Positions 21,859 through 31,617 of a DNA stretch of 52,639 nucleotides are shown here, in pieces. The stretch spans positions 1-52,639 of the forward strand of contig CANPVD010000114.1 of assembly GCA_947581615.1 (NCBI GenBank). The letters run 5' to 3'. The notes below the pieces were generated by a model that saw nothing but the letters and a program-made list of their open reading frames with translations, was not told where the DNA came from and searched no databases. Position numbers and translations under genes: made by a program. The first letter of the stretch is position 1. Every line of letters begins with the position of its first letter. The stretch is from Candidatus Humimonas hydrogenitrophica. GTDB taxonomy: Bacteria > Gemmatimonadota > Gemmatimonadetes > Palauibacterales > Palauibacteraceae.

Positions 21859-23525
21859 GGCCGCCCTCCCCCATCCGCCCGGCGGCCGGCGCGGTCCAGA
21901 CGGGGGGTCCCGTCGAAGTCGACGGTCAAACCGGTCACCTGGTCCCGGACGAACACGGCCGGCCGCGTGTCGACCAGCGGCACGAGCGCCCCCTCCCCCG
22001 CCAGCCACGGGAGGGCGGCGGCCAGCGCACGCCGCGCGGCGCACGGGTCCAGGACCCGCCGCGGCAGCGTCACGATGTAAGCCGATTCCTCCGCGGCGCG
22101 CACGGAGACGTCGAGCACCTGGCCCACGAGGGGGAGCGTACGCCAGTCGAGACCCCGCTGGGCCCCGAGCAGGCCGGACGCGGCCCGCCCCTCGGGACCC
22201 GTCTCCTGCGGCGAGGACGCCAGGGCCACGAGTCGGTCGGCCAGGTCGCGGGCCGGCCCGTCCGCCATGGAGAAGGCGAGTCGGGGCGGCCGCCCGCTGC
22301 GTCGACCGCCCCGGACCGGTGGGTCCGACGCGCACGCCGGGAGCGTCCGCCAAACCAGGGGCGCGGCGGGCACGGCTTCCTCCCGGACCGCGTCCCGGGC
22401 CAGGGAGACGCGCAGCGCGTCGAGCGCCTCGCTCTCCGCCCGCGCCCCGTACGCGGCGGTGTCCGCGCGCGCGGGGTCCGGCCTCCCTCCGTCCCGCTCC
22501 GATGCGCGAGGCACGGCGAGGGCGTAGGTGCGGGACCACGGCGCCGGGAGGACGGCGTAGCCCGGGAGCGTCTCCGCGTACCGCCGGGTGCGGAGATCGG
22601 AGGTCAGGACCACGTCGACGCCGGCGTCCAGGAGGTCGCGCTCGTCGCCCTCCTGCCCCCCCACTCCCGAGAGCAGGATGACGGTGGGTCCAGGGCCGAG
22701 GGCGGGTCCCAGAACGAGCGACCCGGAGTCCGCCCCGGACGGCGAGACCGGCCGGAGGGGCCCGCTGCCCAGCGGCCAGATCCCCGCGCCGGCGCGCAGC
22801 ACGGCCAGGCGGGGATCGGCGAAGGCCGCCGCCGAAGGGGCGTCTCCGTAATACACCTCGAGGGTGGCCGCATCCACCGTCACGACGCTGTCGGGAAGGG
22901 CCGGGGGCACGTCCAGGAGCGTGGGGCCGTCGAGGGCGAGGCCGCCCTCCGCGCCCGACGCGGTCCGGGATTCCGACAGGCGCCGCCAGCTCCACACCAC
23001 GTCTCCGGCCGTGACCTGGGTGCCGTCCCAGAACCGGGCGGTCCCCCGGAGGTGGAAGGTCCACCGGTGGCCCCCGTCGGCGGAGCGCCACGCGTCCGCC
23101 AGACCGGGACGGATGCGTCCGGCGCAGTCGGCGCGCAGCAGGGTCCCGTACATCTGGCGGAAGGCGATCCGCTCGGCGGCCGAGCGAGGCGACGGAGCGT
23201 CGGCCGCGGCGATGGGGCCGGGGGCCGCCACCCGGAGCTCCGCTGGCACGCCGCGCCCCTCCCTCGCCGGGGGGCACTCCGCGGCCGTTCCGGCGCCGGC
23301 GGCCACGGGACGCACGGCCGATGCCCCGGGTCCGACCCGGGCGCGGCCCCCGCCCGCTCCGCCCGAGGCGCACGCGGCCGCGACGCAGGCGGCGCCGATC
23401 GCGGCGGTTCGCCTCCACGCGGCGGAAGGCTCCCGCGGCGGCACCGGACCGCGTCCACGGGGGCGACGGCCGCGCTCCCGCTGCCGGCCGATTCCGGGTC
23501 GAACGGACTCGTGCGCTCGCATCAT
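21855..23525 (-). CDS. Family 5 solute-binding lipoprotein (OppA/DppA-like) with no permease nearby
   Basis: 556 residues. A twin-Arg N-region is followed by RRTAAIGAACVAAACASGG, a lipoprotein signal with cysteine near residue 52. Family-5 features include AFRQMYGTLLRADCAGRIRPGLADAWRSADGG with the WTFHLR segment and FWDGTQVTAGDVVWSWRRL (about 160-185), typical of oligopeptide-binding proteins. No ABC permease or ATPase genes adjoin. Instead the next genes are a kinase and a sigma-54 activator, with TTGA and GTGA overlaps, so the protein probably works as an extracytoplasmic sensor. Ligand unknown; peptides are the usual family ligands. Confidence 0.78.
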   Translation of the reverse strand: MMRAHESVRPGIGRQRERGRRPRGRGPVPPREPSAAWRRTAAIGAACVAAACASGGAGGGRARVGPGASAVRPVAAGAGTAAECPPAREGRGVPAELRVAAPGPIAAADAPSPRSAAERIAFRQMYGTLLRADCAGRIRPGLADAWRSADGGHRWTFHLRGTARFWDGTQVTAGDVVWSWRRLSESRTASGAEGGLALDGPTLLDVPPALPDSVVTVDAATLEVYYGDAPSAAAFADPRLAVLRAGAGIWPLGSGPLRPVSPSGADSGSLVLGPALGPGPTVILLSGVGGQEGDERDLLDAGVDVVLTSDLRTRRYAETLPGYAVLPAPWSRTYALAVPRASERDGGRPDPARADTAAYGARAESEALDALRVSLARDAVREEAVPAAPLVWRTLPACASDPPVRGGRRSGRPPRLAFSMADGPARDLADRLVALASSPQETGPEGRAASGLLGAQRGLDWRTLPLVGQVLDVSVRAAEESAYIVTLPRRVLDPCAARRALAAALPWLAGEGALVPLVDTRPAVFVRDQVTGLTVDFDGTPRLDRAGRRADGGGRP

Positions 23526-23587
23526 GTTCCCTACCCGGCAGCACGGACGACTTGCCCTCGTCCCGGCGCGAGGCTAGCCCTCGGCCC

Positions 23588-25057
23588 ATGGCGCTGGATC
23601 GTTACCTGGAGATCATCCCCGACCCGACCCGGTTCCGGGCCGCCCTCGAGCGACCCGAGCCGACCACCCTGCGCGTACGCACCGGCCGGGTGGCGACGTC
23701 GGAGCTGATCGAGCGGCTGGAGGAGCAGGGATACGGGCTGGAGCCGGTCCCCGGTCTGCCCGATGTCTTCCACGTTCGCGTCGAGCCCCGCCCCATCAGT
23801 AAGACGCTCGAGCACTGGATGGGCCACTTCTACATCCAGCAGGCCAGCACGGCCGTGGCCGCCCCCGCCCTGGGCGTGCGGCCCGGGGAGCGCGCGCTCG
23901 ACCTGTGCGCCGCGCCGGGCGGCAAGACCACCCACCTGGCGGACCTGATGGAGGAGCGTGGCTGCCTGGTGGCCTCCGACCGGGACGAGAAGCGCATCAG
24001 GGCCCTGCTGGGCAACGTATACCGGCTCGGCCACTCCGGCGTCCTGTGCATGGCCGCGGACGGCCGCGCCTTTCCCGGTGGCGCCCGATTCGACCGGGTC
24101 CTGGTCGATGCGCCCTGCTCGGCCGAGGGCAACGTCCGCCGCCAGGGGGGAGACGTGGACGCGCCCTCCGAGTCCTTCCACGAGTACGCCACGGCGCTGC
24201 AGGAGTCGCTGCTCCGGCGCGCCATCGGGCTCACCCGCCCGGGTGGCAGGATCCTCTACTCCACCTGCACGTTCGCCCCCGAGGAGAACGAGGCCGTGAT
24301 CGACGCCGTCCTGGGCGATCTGCCCGTGGAGCTCGAGCCGATCGGGCTCGACGTGCCCCACGCCCCCGGGCTCACCGCCTTCGACGGGCGCCGCTTCCAT
24401 CCCGAGCTCGAGCTCGCCTGGCGCCTGTATCCCCACCACCTGGACTCGGGAGGGCTGTTCATGGCGCGCCTCCGGAAGTCGGGACCGGGAGAGCGCGCGT
24501 CCGACGACCACGCCCCGGGCTGGACGCCCGTCCCGGCCGGCTTTCCGGGCGAGGAGCCGGCCCCGGCCGAGGCGGCGCGTCGGGTCGAGGACGGGAAGGC
24601 TCGCCTGGCGACGAGCTTCGGCGTCGCCGCCGAGCGACTGGAAGCGACCGGGTGGATGGTTCGGGGCAACAGCCTGTGGGGACACACGGTCGACGCGTGG
24701 CCGCTCGAGGCCTGGGAGGCTTCGCCCGACTGGCGCTTCGTGTCGCTCGGGGTGCGGGTCATGCGCACGGACCGCCGGTACGGGTTCCGGCCCACGAACG
24801 ACGGCCTCCGGTGGCTGGGACCCGACGTGGGGCGCCGGGTCGTGCGGCTCGGCCTCGAGGACGGTCTCCGACTCCTGGAGGGCGCGCCGCTCCCGGCCGA
24901 CGTCGAGGGCGGGGCGGGCAACGTGGCGGTGGCCCTGGACGGCGAGGTCGTGGGCCGCGGGGTGTGGCGGCACGGCGTCGTCCGGCCGGAGATCCCGGCC
25001 GCCCGCGCCCGGCGCCTGGAGGAGATCCTCATGGCTACCCTCGGATACAGCCGGTAG
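23588..25057 (+). CDS. RsmF/NSun-type RNA m5C methyltransferase
   Basis: 489 residues. Rossmann methyltransferase domain: SAM motif LDLCAAPGGKT at about 105-114, motif IV VDAPCSAEG (C177), and motif VI LYSTCTFAPEEN (C227), the two cysteines of the NSUN/RsmB/RsmF family that form the covalent adduct with the pyrimidine. The C-terminal 160 residues (EAARRVEDGKARLATSFG to the end) match the RsmF C-terminal/PUA-like region. It methylates cytosine C5 of rRNA or tRNA; the exact target cannot be read. The ATG at 23588 is divergent from the solute-binding lipoprotein. Confidence 0.93.
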   Translation: MALDRYLEIIPDPTRFRAALERPEPTTLRVRTGRVATSELIERLEEQGYGLEPVPGLPDVFHVRVEPRPISKTLEHWMGHFYIQQASTAVAAPALGVRPGERALDLCAAPGGKTTHLADLMEERGCLVASDRDEKRIRALLGNVYRLGHSGVLCMAADGRAFPGGARFDRVLVDAPCSAEGNVRRQGGDVDAPSESFHEYATALQESLLRRAIGLTRPGGRILYSTCTFAPEENEAVIDAVLGDLPVELEPIGLDVPHAPGLTAFDGRRFHPELELAWRLYPHHLDSGGLFMARLRKSGPGERASDDHAPGWTPVPAGFPGEEPAPAEAARRVEDGKARLATSFGVAAERLEATGWMVRGNSLWGHTVDAWPLEAWEASPDWRFVSLGVRVMRTDRRYGFRPTNDGLRWLGPDVGRRVVRLGLEDGLRLLEGAPLPADVEGGAGNVAVALDGEVVGRGVWRHGVVRPEIPAARARRLEEILMATLGYSR

Positions 25058-25065
25058 CTTTCCCC

Positions 25066-26028
25066 ATGGCCACGGTCGAGCCTGCCCGTCGGACGGACCA
25101 GCCCCTGGTCGAGTGCGTGCCCAACCTCAGCGAAGGGCGCGATCCGGACGTGATCTCCGCCGTGGCGGACGCGATCCGCTCCGTGGAGGGTGTGGCACTC
25201 CTGGACGTGGACTCGGACCCGTGGCACCACCGGACCGTCTACACCTTTGTGGCCCCCCCCCCGGCGGTGGCCGAGGCCGCTTTCGCGCTGGTCCGCGAGG
25301 CGGCCGCGCGGATCGACCTCGCCGGCCACCGCGGCGAACACCCACGCATCGGCGCGGCCGACGTGGTGCCCTTCGTGCCCCTGGACCGACTCGACCTCGG
25401 AGGCCTGCGGGCCGCCGGGGTGGACGAGTGCGTGCGCCTGGCCGACCGGGTGGGCGAACGGGTGGCGGCCGAGCTCGGGATCCCGGTGTTCCTGTACGGT
25501 CTCGCGGCGCGGCGCCCCGACCGGGTGGTCCCGGCTCCCTTCCGTCGCGGCGGCTTCGAGGCGCTCCGGGATGGCATCGCACGGGATCCTGGCCTCGCGC
25601 CGGACCTGGGGGAACGGCGGACCCACCCCACGGCGGGCGCGACGGCGGTCGGAGCCCGGCCCCTGCTCGTCGCCTACAACGTGCTGCTCGACACGGACGA
25701 CGTGGCCGTCGCCCGGGGCATCGCGCGGGAGATCCGGACTTCGAGTGGCGGACTGCCGGCGGTCCAGGCCCTCGGCTTCCGGGTGGCGGAGCGGGCCCAG
25801 GTATCGACCAACCTGTTGGACCCGGCGGTCACGTCACCCGCCCGGGTGTTCGCGGCGGTGCGGGCGGCCGCCGCGTCGCGCGGCGTCGGCGTTCGGTCGA
25901 GCGAGGTCGTCGGCCTCGCTCCCGAGAGCGCCCTGCCGCTGGATGCCCGGGACAGCCTGCTGCTCGACGAGCCCCGAGAGGCGTTCCTCCTGGAACCGAA
26001 GATCCGGAGGGCGTTCGGCGCGCCCTAG
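25066..26028 (+). CDS. Glutamate formimidoyltransferase (FtcD N-terminal type)
   Basis: 320 residues. Matches the FTCD N-terminal enzyme: LVECVPNLSEGRD near residues 14-26, HHRTVYTFVA, HPRIGAADVVPFVPL (about 92-106) and VSTNLLDP (about 245-252). It transfers the formimino group from formiminoglutamate to tetrahydrofolate in histidine degradation. The cyclodeaminase domain is absent from this gene. It starts 8 nt after the methyltransferase gene and is probably in the same operon. No histidine-utilisation genes are visible nearby. Confidence 0.92.
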   Translation: MATVEPARRTDQPLVECVPNLSEGRDPDVISAVADAIRSVEGVALLDVDSDPWHHRTVYTFVAPPPAVAEAAFALVREAAARIDLAGHRGEHPRIGAADVVPFVPLDRLDLGGLRAAGVDECVRLADRVGERVAAELGIPVFLYGLAARRPDRVVPAPFRRGGFEALRDGIARDPGLAPDLGERRTHPTAGATAVGARPLLVAYNVLLDTDDVAVARGIAREIRTSSGGLPAVQALGFRVAERAQVSTNLLDPAVTSPARVFAAVRAAAASRGVGVRSSEVVGLAPESALPLDARDSLLLDEPREAFLLEPKIRRAFGAP

Positions 26029-26058
26029 TCTCGAGGGCCGCGCCCCGGTGTCACGGGC

Positions 26059-27051
26059 TCAGGGAGCCCGGGCCGCCGGGGGCTCCGATGCACCGACGGA
26101 CGCAGGTACCTCCAGCGGCGGCAGCGCCGACTCGATCGCGGCCCGCCGCGGCTCGAGCCACGGGGGGAGGATGAGGCTCTCGCCCAGTGCGTCACGGGTC
26201 TCGTCGCGCTCGAAACCCGGGCCCATCGTGGCCAGCTCGAACAGCACCCCGCCCGGCTCCTTGAAGTACACGGACCGGAACCAGAAGCGGTCGATGGGGG
26301 GCGTCACCTGCAGGCCGGCGTCCACCAGCCGCTCCCGCAGCGCCATCTGTTCCCGGTCGTCCTCGACCTGCCAGGCCACGTGGTGGACGCCCCCCGTTCC
26401 CCAACGGCCGAGCCGGGCGTCCGGCTCCTCCCGTATCTCGAGCCAGCGGCCCGAGCCCCCGCCCTCGACCCCGAACCGCCTCCACCCGTCCTCCTCGCCC
26501 ACCTCCTCGAAGCCGAGCACGTCCTCCAGCACGCGGCGCGTCGGAGCCAGCTCTCGCACGACCATGCACACGGCATGCATCCCGCGAAGCTGTCTCTCGG
26601 CCGGAACCGGGGCGCCCTCCCAGGGGATCCAGGGACGCTCGTCCTCCGTCTCCACCAGGGCGATACGGTGGCCGTGCGGATCCCGGAGCGGCAGCGTCGA
26701 CTCTCCGAAGCGGGGGGCCGGGGTGCCCGCCTCGAAGCCGCGCGACTCGAGCCGCTCGCGCCACCACCCGGCGCTCCCGGGGGCGACACCGAACTGGACC
26801 TCGCGCGCCTGCCCGAACCCCTCGCGCACCGGCGCCATGTCGGGCCACGGGAAGAAGGTGAGATCGGTGCCGGGCGTGCCCGCCTCGTCGGCGTAGAACA
26901 GGTGGTAGGTGCCGGGCGCATCCTGGTTCACGGACCGCTTGACCAGGCGAAGTCCCATGACGCCGACGTAGAAGTCCAGGTTCTCCTGGGGGGCGGCGGC
27001 GATCGAGGTGACGTGATGAAGTCCGTGCACGGTCGGTCGGGTGGCAGCCAT
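26059..27051 (-). CDS. VOC-family ring-cleaving dioxygenase (MhqO-like)
   Basis: 330 residues with two VOC modules, about 5-130 and 150-285. Metal-ligand candidates are H12 or H13 in GLHHVTS, one His of GGVHHVAW and the Glu of GVLFELATMGPGF. The sequence resembles hydroquinone-specific ring-cleaving dioxygenases of Bacillus (MhqO) and related 2-nitropropane-associated VOC proteins, which act on quinols or phenols; reaction assignment is at family level. It is convergent with the formimidoyltransferase gene (30-nt gap) and divergent from the small lipoprotein, with a 329-nt intergenic stretch. Confidence 0.85.
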   Translation of the reverse strand: MAATRPTVHGLHHVTSIAAAPQENLDFYVGVMGLRLVKRSVNQDAPGTYHLFYADEAGTPGTDLTFFPWPDMAPVREGFGQAREVQFGVAPGSAGWWRERLESRGFEAGTPAPRFGESTLPLRDPHGHRIALVETEDERPWIPWEGAPVPAERQLRGMHAVCMVVRELAPTRRVLEDVLGFEEVGEEDGWRRFGVEGGGSGRWLEIREEPDARLGRWGTGGVHHVAWQVEDDREQMALRERLVDAGLQVTPPIDRFWFRSVYFKEPGGVLFELATMGPGFERDETRDALGESLILPPWLEPRRAAIESALPPLEVPASVGASEPPAARAP

Positions 27052-27380
27052 GGCATCGCTCCACTTGTGGCTTCGTCAGGCCCTCGTGCCGGCCCGCGGG
27101 CCTCGGCCGAGGCGGACGCGGCAGGGCAGCCAGCTATACACCGGAGGGGTCCGACGGGGTCGGTCCTGCAGGCGCTCCTCGGTTCCATACGGTGCCCGGC
27201 GGGCACCGGGCGCCCTCTCTGCCCCACGGAGACGCGGGTCGACCTCCCCACGCGTCTTTCCACCTATTCCCGACAGTACGACGCGGTCTGGACGCGTAGC
27301 GTGAGGATGCGGAGGTAATCTCGGGAGCCGGGGCGGGGCCCGCGCCGGACCGTCTCCGGACCCGAAACGAGGAGGTGCCG
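27052..27380. other. Gene-free divergent promoter region
   Basis: I see no gene here; reading frames are short or Pro/Arg-rich. A perfect inverted repeat GGTGCCC (27191-27197) / GGGCACC (27201-27207) with a 3-nt loop is present but has no T-run. The region must hold promoters for the VOC protein (minus) and the lipoprotein (plus); neither is recognisable. Confidence 0.4.
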
Positions 27381-27896
27381 ATGAGACGCGCGATGAGACG
27401 GGCCGGATCGGCCGTGACCCTGTTCCTGGTCACCGCGTGCGCCACCGCGTCTCCGCCCGTCCCCGTGACGGGCGAGACGCCGGCCATCCAGAGGCTGTCC
27501 GGTCGGTGGGCCGGCCGCTACGAGAGCCAGTACACCGGCCGCTACGGGTCCATCGCCTTCGAGCTGCGCGCGGGGAGCGACACGGCGCGTGGGGACGTTC
27601 AGATGATCCCGTCGGGTCGCAGCGAGCCGCTCCATGCCCTGGAGCGCGACCGGAGCGGCACGCAGGTGGACCAGACCCGGTCTCCCCGCTTCCTCACCAT
27701 CCGCTTCGTGGGCGTCAGCGACGGACGCATCCGCGGCTGCCTGGATCCCTACCGCGACCCCGACACGGGCGCCGTACTCCTCACGAGCTTCCGGGGCGTG
27801 GTGAGCGGCGACTCGATCGTGGGGACGTTCGAGTCGAGCACGGAGAGCTCCGGGGTCCTGGCTACCGGCCGCTGGTGGGTGTCACGCCGGCGGTGA
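27381..27896 (+). CDS. Small lipoprotein of unknown function
   Basis: 171 residues. MRRAMRRAGSAVTLFLVTAC is a lipoprotein signal with the cysteine at residue 20. The mature domain is beta-rich, with RLSGRWAGRYESQYTGRYGSI at the start and FRGVVSGDSIVGTFESSTE near the end, a pattern of small outer-membrane lipoproteins that I cannot name. The ATG has GGAGG 5 nt upstream; a GTG two codons earlier is in frame. Convergent with the esterase gene. Confidence 0.7.
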   Translation: MRRAMRRAGSAVTLFLVTACATASPPVPVTGETPAIQRLSGRWAGRYESQYTGRYGSIAFELRAGSDTARGDVQMIPSGRSEPLHALERDRSGTQVDQTRSPRFLTIRFVGVSDGRIRGCLDPYRDPDTGAVLLTSFRGVVSGDSIVGTFESSTESSGVLATGRWWVSRRR

Positions 27897-27965
27897 ATCG
27901 GGCCGGCCCGGCCTCCGTGCGCCCTCCGGAGCGGAGACCGGGGCTGGCCGTCGCGGCCTCCTCGC

Positions 27966-29732
27966 CTACCGGTAGCGCCAGCCCATCGGAGCGCCCTTCG
28001 GCGCCTGGGACACCATGCGGCGCTCCATCTCGCGCAGGATCCCGGCGGTGGTCGTGTGCTGCCACCCGTGGCTCTTCTCCGGCCTCCCGAAGTGGAAGGT
28101 GCCCGGCACGTGCGGGTTGGAGGTCGAGTCCATGAACGCCTGCAGCCGGTAGACGGCCAGGTTCAGGTAGAAGTTGTCGGCGTCGCCGACGTCGACGTGG
28201 ATCTTCCCCTCCAGCTTCGGTCCGACCTCGGACCAGTGCGAGGCCAGGTAGGCCCGCAGGTCGTAGCCGTGCTCCTTCATGTACGCGGCCACCGAGTGGT
28301 CGATGTGCCCGGTGCGCTTGTCCCACAGCGGCTTCGGGTAGCCATCCTCCCCCACCGGCCCGAACACGGCCTCCCACGCGTTGAGCTGCTGGCCCGAGCG
28401 GCCGTGGCTCCCGAGGACCGCCTCGAGCTGGCTGAACTCCCGCACGGAGATCACGGGCTGGCCGTCCGCCAGGCGCATGATGTAACGCTCGGGGTGGGTC
28501 CAGGTGGTGATCGGCGCGAACGGGAGCCCGCCCGGCTCGCCGTGCTGGAACACGAAGGCGCTCGAGTCCCCGTAGATGTTCACCATGTCGTAGGAGCGGA
28601 AGTCCACCGGGTCGGGATACAGCGTCCACGTGCCGTCAAAGAAGTCGGGATGGTAGATCTGCAGCGCGATGGACTCCCAGCCGCCCGTCGACCCGCCGGT
28701 CAGCGTGCGCGCCCACGGCTGACGGATCATGCGGAAGTGGCTCTCCAGGTAGGGGATGAGCTCCTTCATGATCGCGTCACCGTACGGCCCGTCGTTGGCC
28801 GAGTTCACCGCGTAGGAGTCGTCGAAGTAGGGCGTCGGATGCTGGAAGGTGACCGCGATCATGCGCGGGAAGCCCGGCGAGGTCCAGGACCGGTAGAACT
28901 GGTGGCCGGACTCCCGGTTCAGGCTCCCGAGCATGCCCCTTGCCCACGCGGGTATCGGCTGGCTGTCGGGGCTGAAGCCGAACGGCGCCCCCAGTCCGAA
29001 ATGCCCCTGCTCGAACACCACCGGGTAGCGGACGTCCGGGTGCTCGTCGTAGCCCTCGGGCAGCAGCACCGTGGCCCCGATGTACATCGGGTGGCCCCAG
29101 AACTTCGTGAGCAGGTCGCTCTGGATCTTGACCCGCTTCACCCACTTCGTGTCGGGCGGCACCCGGATCGGTGGAATCTCGTGCCGGAGCTCCAGGGAGA
29201 CGCTCCACCCGCTGGACGGGTCCAGGTGCACCTTCTGCACGTCGCTCACCAGATTGCCGGGCGACGTGTTGAACTGCTGCCCCTCCCACTGGTCCATGTG
29301 GGCCCAGATCGTGTGCCCGTCGGAGCGGTGGAACTGCGTGTACACGTTGAGGAGCGCCTGCACGAAGTAGTCGCCCGGCGGCAGGTCGGAGAGGGCCTTC
29401 AGCGGATAGCCCGGCGTGGATCCGTCGATCGTGGCGGCCTCGCCCGGGGCGAGCGAGTCCACGTCCACGGCGAACATGGGGACCGTCTGCACGAAGGAGC
29501 CGGCCTGCAGCCGGGGCGGGGGCGACGAGTCCCGGCTGATGACCACGAACATGCGGCCCGTGACCGGCTTCGACCGGAGCGAGTCCGGGAAAGTGACCCG
29601 GAAGCTGGTGGTAGCGGCCGGCCGCTCGGCGGCCCGGACGGCCGGCTCGCAGGCGGTGGCCAGGGTGACGACTCCCACCGCCGACGCCAGAGTGAGCCAA
29701 GAGCTCCATCGGACTCCGGTCTTCATGCGCAT
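27966..29732 (-). CDS. Secreted esterase of the alpha/beta-hydrolase Esterase D/enterochelin-esterase type
   Basis: 588 residues. A signal peptide or lipoprotein signal (ASAVGVVTLATACEP) starts at about residue 10. Residues 40-210 form a beta-rich N-terminal domain (GRMFVVISRDSS, PPGDYFVQALLNVYTQFHR); about 240-580 is an alpha/beta hydrolase with the nucleophile elbow GGSTGG, preceded by RTL-like beta strand, and candidate acid/base residues including the histidine of SHGW near 560. Related proteins are enterochelin esterase-like and feruloyl/carbohydrate esterases. Substrate unknown. The ATG at 29732 (or 29726) follows GGAG and is divergent from purE. Confidence 0.75.
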   Translation of the reverse strand: MRMKTGVRWSSWLTLASAVGVVTLATACEPAVRAAERPAATTSFRVTFPDSLRSKPVTGRMFVVISRDSSPPPRLQAGSFVQTVPMFAVDVDSLAPGEAATIDGSTPGYPLKALSDLPPGDYFVQALLNVYTQFHRSDGHTIWAHMDQWEGQQFNTSPGNLVSDVQKVHLDPSSGWSVSLELRHEIPPIRVPPDTKWVKRVKIQSDLLTKFWGHPMYIGATVLLPEGYDEHPDVRYPVVFEQGHFGLGAPFGFSPDSQPIPAWARGMLGSLNRESGHQFYRSWTSPGFPRMIAVTFQHPTPYFDDSYAVNSANDGPYGDAIMKELIPYLESHFRMIRQPWARTLTGGSTGGWESIALQIYHPDFFDGTWTLYPDPVDFRSYDMVNIYGDSSAFVFQHGEPGGLPFAPITTWTHPERYIMRLADGQPVISVREFSQLEAVLGSHGRSGQQLNAWEAVFGPVGEDGYPKPLWDKRTGHIDHSVAAYMKEHGYDLRAYLASHWSEVGPKLEGKIHVDVGDADNFYLNLAVYRLQAFMDSTSNPHVPGTFHFGRPEKSHGWQHTTTAGILREMERRMVSQAPKGAPMGWRYR

Positions 29733-29928
29733 GGCTCCACTCCCTCTTTCCTCGGGACGGATCGATCGGCGATCCAGCATACGCGCGACGGGGCGCGGCG
29801 GCGAGGGTGCCGCCGCGAGGGCGACCCGGTGTCGGCACCGGTCTTGAAGCGGGTGTGACCGTCGACGTACCATGGCGCCCTGGACTCCGGACGAGCCGGG
29901 GACGACGCGAACGGAAGCGGGGAGGCCG

Positions 29929-30426
29929 ATGGCGAACGCGCTGGTCGGGATCATCATGGGCTCCACCTCCGACTGGGAGACGATGGAGCACGCCGTGCGC
30001 GTCCTGGAGGAGCTGGACGTGCCGTTCGAAACCCGGGTCGTGTCCGCCCACCGGACGCCGGATCTCCTGTTCGAGTACGCCGCGACGGCGGAGGAGCGCG
30101 GCCTGGAGGTGATCATCGCCGGCGCGGGCGGGGCCGCCCACCTCCCGGGCATGACCGCCTCCAAGACCGTGCTGCCCGTCCTGGGCGTGCCCGTGAAGTC
30201 GCGCGCCCTGAACGGCGTAGACTCTCTTCTCTCGATCGTGCAGATGCCGCGGGGCGTCCCGGTGGGAACGCTGGCGATCGGCCGCTCGGGCGCCGTCAAC
30301 GCCGCGCTCCTGGCCGCCTCCATCCTCGGGAGCTCGCATCCCGGGATCCGGGAGCGCCTCAGGGCCTACCGGGCCGAACAGACCCGGGCCGTGCTCGAGG
30401 ATTCCGAGCTGCCGGAGGGTTCGTGA
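29929..30426 (+). CDS. purE: N5-carboxyaminoimidazole ribonucleotide mutase PurE
   Basis: 165 residues, class I length. [11 protein letters not shown] at the N-terminus, VSAHRTPD with the conserved His, [14 protein letters not shown] and LPVLGVPV are the standard PurE pieces. It converts N5-CAIR to CAIR in purine synthesis. The ATG at 29929 has GGGGAGG upstream; the earlier in-frame ATG at 29872 gives an uncharacteristic extension. The stop overlaps the purK start (GTGA). Confidence 0.97.
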   Translation: MANALVGIIMGSTSDWETMEHAVRVLEELDVPFETRVVSAHRTPDLLFEYAATAEERGLEVIIAGAGGAAHLPGMTASKTVLPVLGVPVKSRALNGVDSLLSIVQMPRGVPVGTLAIGRSGAVNAALLAASILGSSHPGIRERLRAYRAEQTRAVLEDSELPEGS

Positions 30427-31511
30427 AGGTCGGCATCATCGGAGGCGGCCAGCTGGGGCGCATGCTGGCCCTGGCCGGCTACCCGCTGGGCCTGGAGTTC
30501 CGGGTACTCGAGCCCAAGCCCGCCGCCAGCGCGGGCGACGTGGCCGAGCACGTGCGGGGCGACTACGACGACCCCGAGGCCCTGGACGCGTTCGCGAACG
30601 GCCTGGACGTGGTCACCTACGAGTTCGAGAACGTCCCCCGGACCTCGGCCGATCGGCTGGCCGGTCGGGTCCCGGTGTATCCTCCGCCGGACGCCCTCGA
30701 CGTCGCGCAGGACCGCCTGGTCGAGAAGAGGTTCTTCAGGGAGCGCGGCATCCCCACGGCCCCGTTCGAGCCCGTCGGGAGCCGGGACGAGCTGGACGCC
30801 GCCCTCGAGCAGCTCGGCACGCCGGCGGTGCTCAAGACCCGCCGCTTCGGCTACGACGGCAAGGGCCAGGTCATCCTGCGCTCCGCCGCCGACGCCGACG
30901 GCGCCTGGGAGGAGCTGGGCGGACGACCGCTCATCCTCGAAGGCTTCGTGGCGTTCCAGCGGGAGCTCTCCATTCTCTCGGTCCGCGGGCGCCACGGCGC
31001 CGTCCGGACCTACCCGCTCGTCCACAACGTCCACCACGAGGGCATCCTGGTGCGCTCGCGGGCGCCGGCCCCGGGCGTCGACGCAGACCTTCAGGCCCTG
31101 GCCGAGGATTACGCACGACGCGTACTCGAGAAGCTCGACTACGTGGGCGTCCTGGCCATCGAGCTGTTCGAGCACGAGGGCCGTCTGCTCGCCAACGAGA
31201 TGGCGCCCCGCGTCCACAACTCCGGCCACTGGAGCATCGAGGGCGCCGAGACCAGCCAGTTCGAGAATCACGTGCGCGCCGTCGCCGGGCTGCCGCTCGG
31301 CACGACCCGGCCGGTCGGGGTGAGCGTCATGCACAACCTGATCGGGACGGTGCCTTCGCTCGAGGCCATGCTCGCGGTGGAGGGAGCGCACGTGCACCTG
31401 TACGCCAAGTCGGCGCGCCCGGGACGCAAGCTCGGGCACGTGACCGTGCGGGCCGCCGACGGCACGACGGCCCTGGATCGTGCCGAGGAGCTGGCCGACC
31501 TCCTGGCCTGA
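30423..31511 (+). CDS. purK: N5-carboxyaminoimidazole ribonucleotide synthetase PurK
   Basis: 362 residues, ATP-grasp fold. Dinucleotide-type start [17 protein letters not shown], then [20 protein letters not shown] (ATP-binding loop) and [28 protein letters not shown] near 270-295, all diagnostic. It makes N5-CAIR from AIR, bicarbonate and ATP, and hands it to PurE. The GTG start overlaps the purE stop, so the two are translationally coupled. Confidence 0.97.
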   Translation: MKVGIIGGGQLGRMLALAGYPLGLEFRVLEPKPAASAGDVAEHVRGDYDDPEALDAFANGLDVVTYEFENVPRTSADRLAGRVPVYPPPDALDVAQDRLVEKRFFRERGIPTAPFEPVGSRDELDAALEQLGTPAVLKTRRFGYDGKGQVILRSAADADGAWEELGGRPLILEGFVAFQRELSILSVRGRHGAVRTYPLVHNVHHEGILVRSRAPAPGVDADLQALAEDYARRVLEKLDYVGVLAIELFEHEGRLLANEMAPRVHNSGHWSIEGAETSQFENHVRAVAGLPLGTTRPVGVSVMHNLIGTVPSLEAMLAVEGAHVHLYAKSARPGRKLGHVTVRAADGTTALDRAEELADLLA

Positions 31512-31617
31512 GGCCGTGCCGGGGAACCAGGCGACCTCTCCCGTGTTCCTCCTTGGCGCGATGCGCGCCGCCCGGCCCGCGGCGCCGGGCAAGGCCACTC
31601 CCGTCCCCACGGAGACC

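Noticed and set aside
20053-23589. Long minus-strand frame spanning kinase and upstream region
   Set aside because: The part upstream of the TTG at 21858 overlaps the solute-binding gene in another frame and is Arg/Pro-rich, not coding-like.
27191-27207. GGTGCCC/GGGCACC hairpin
   Set aside because: No T-run and no clear relation to either neighbouring gene.
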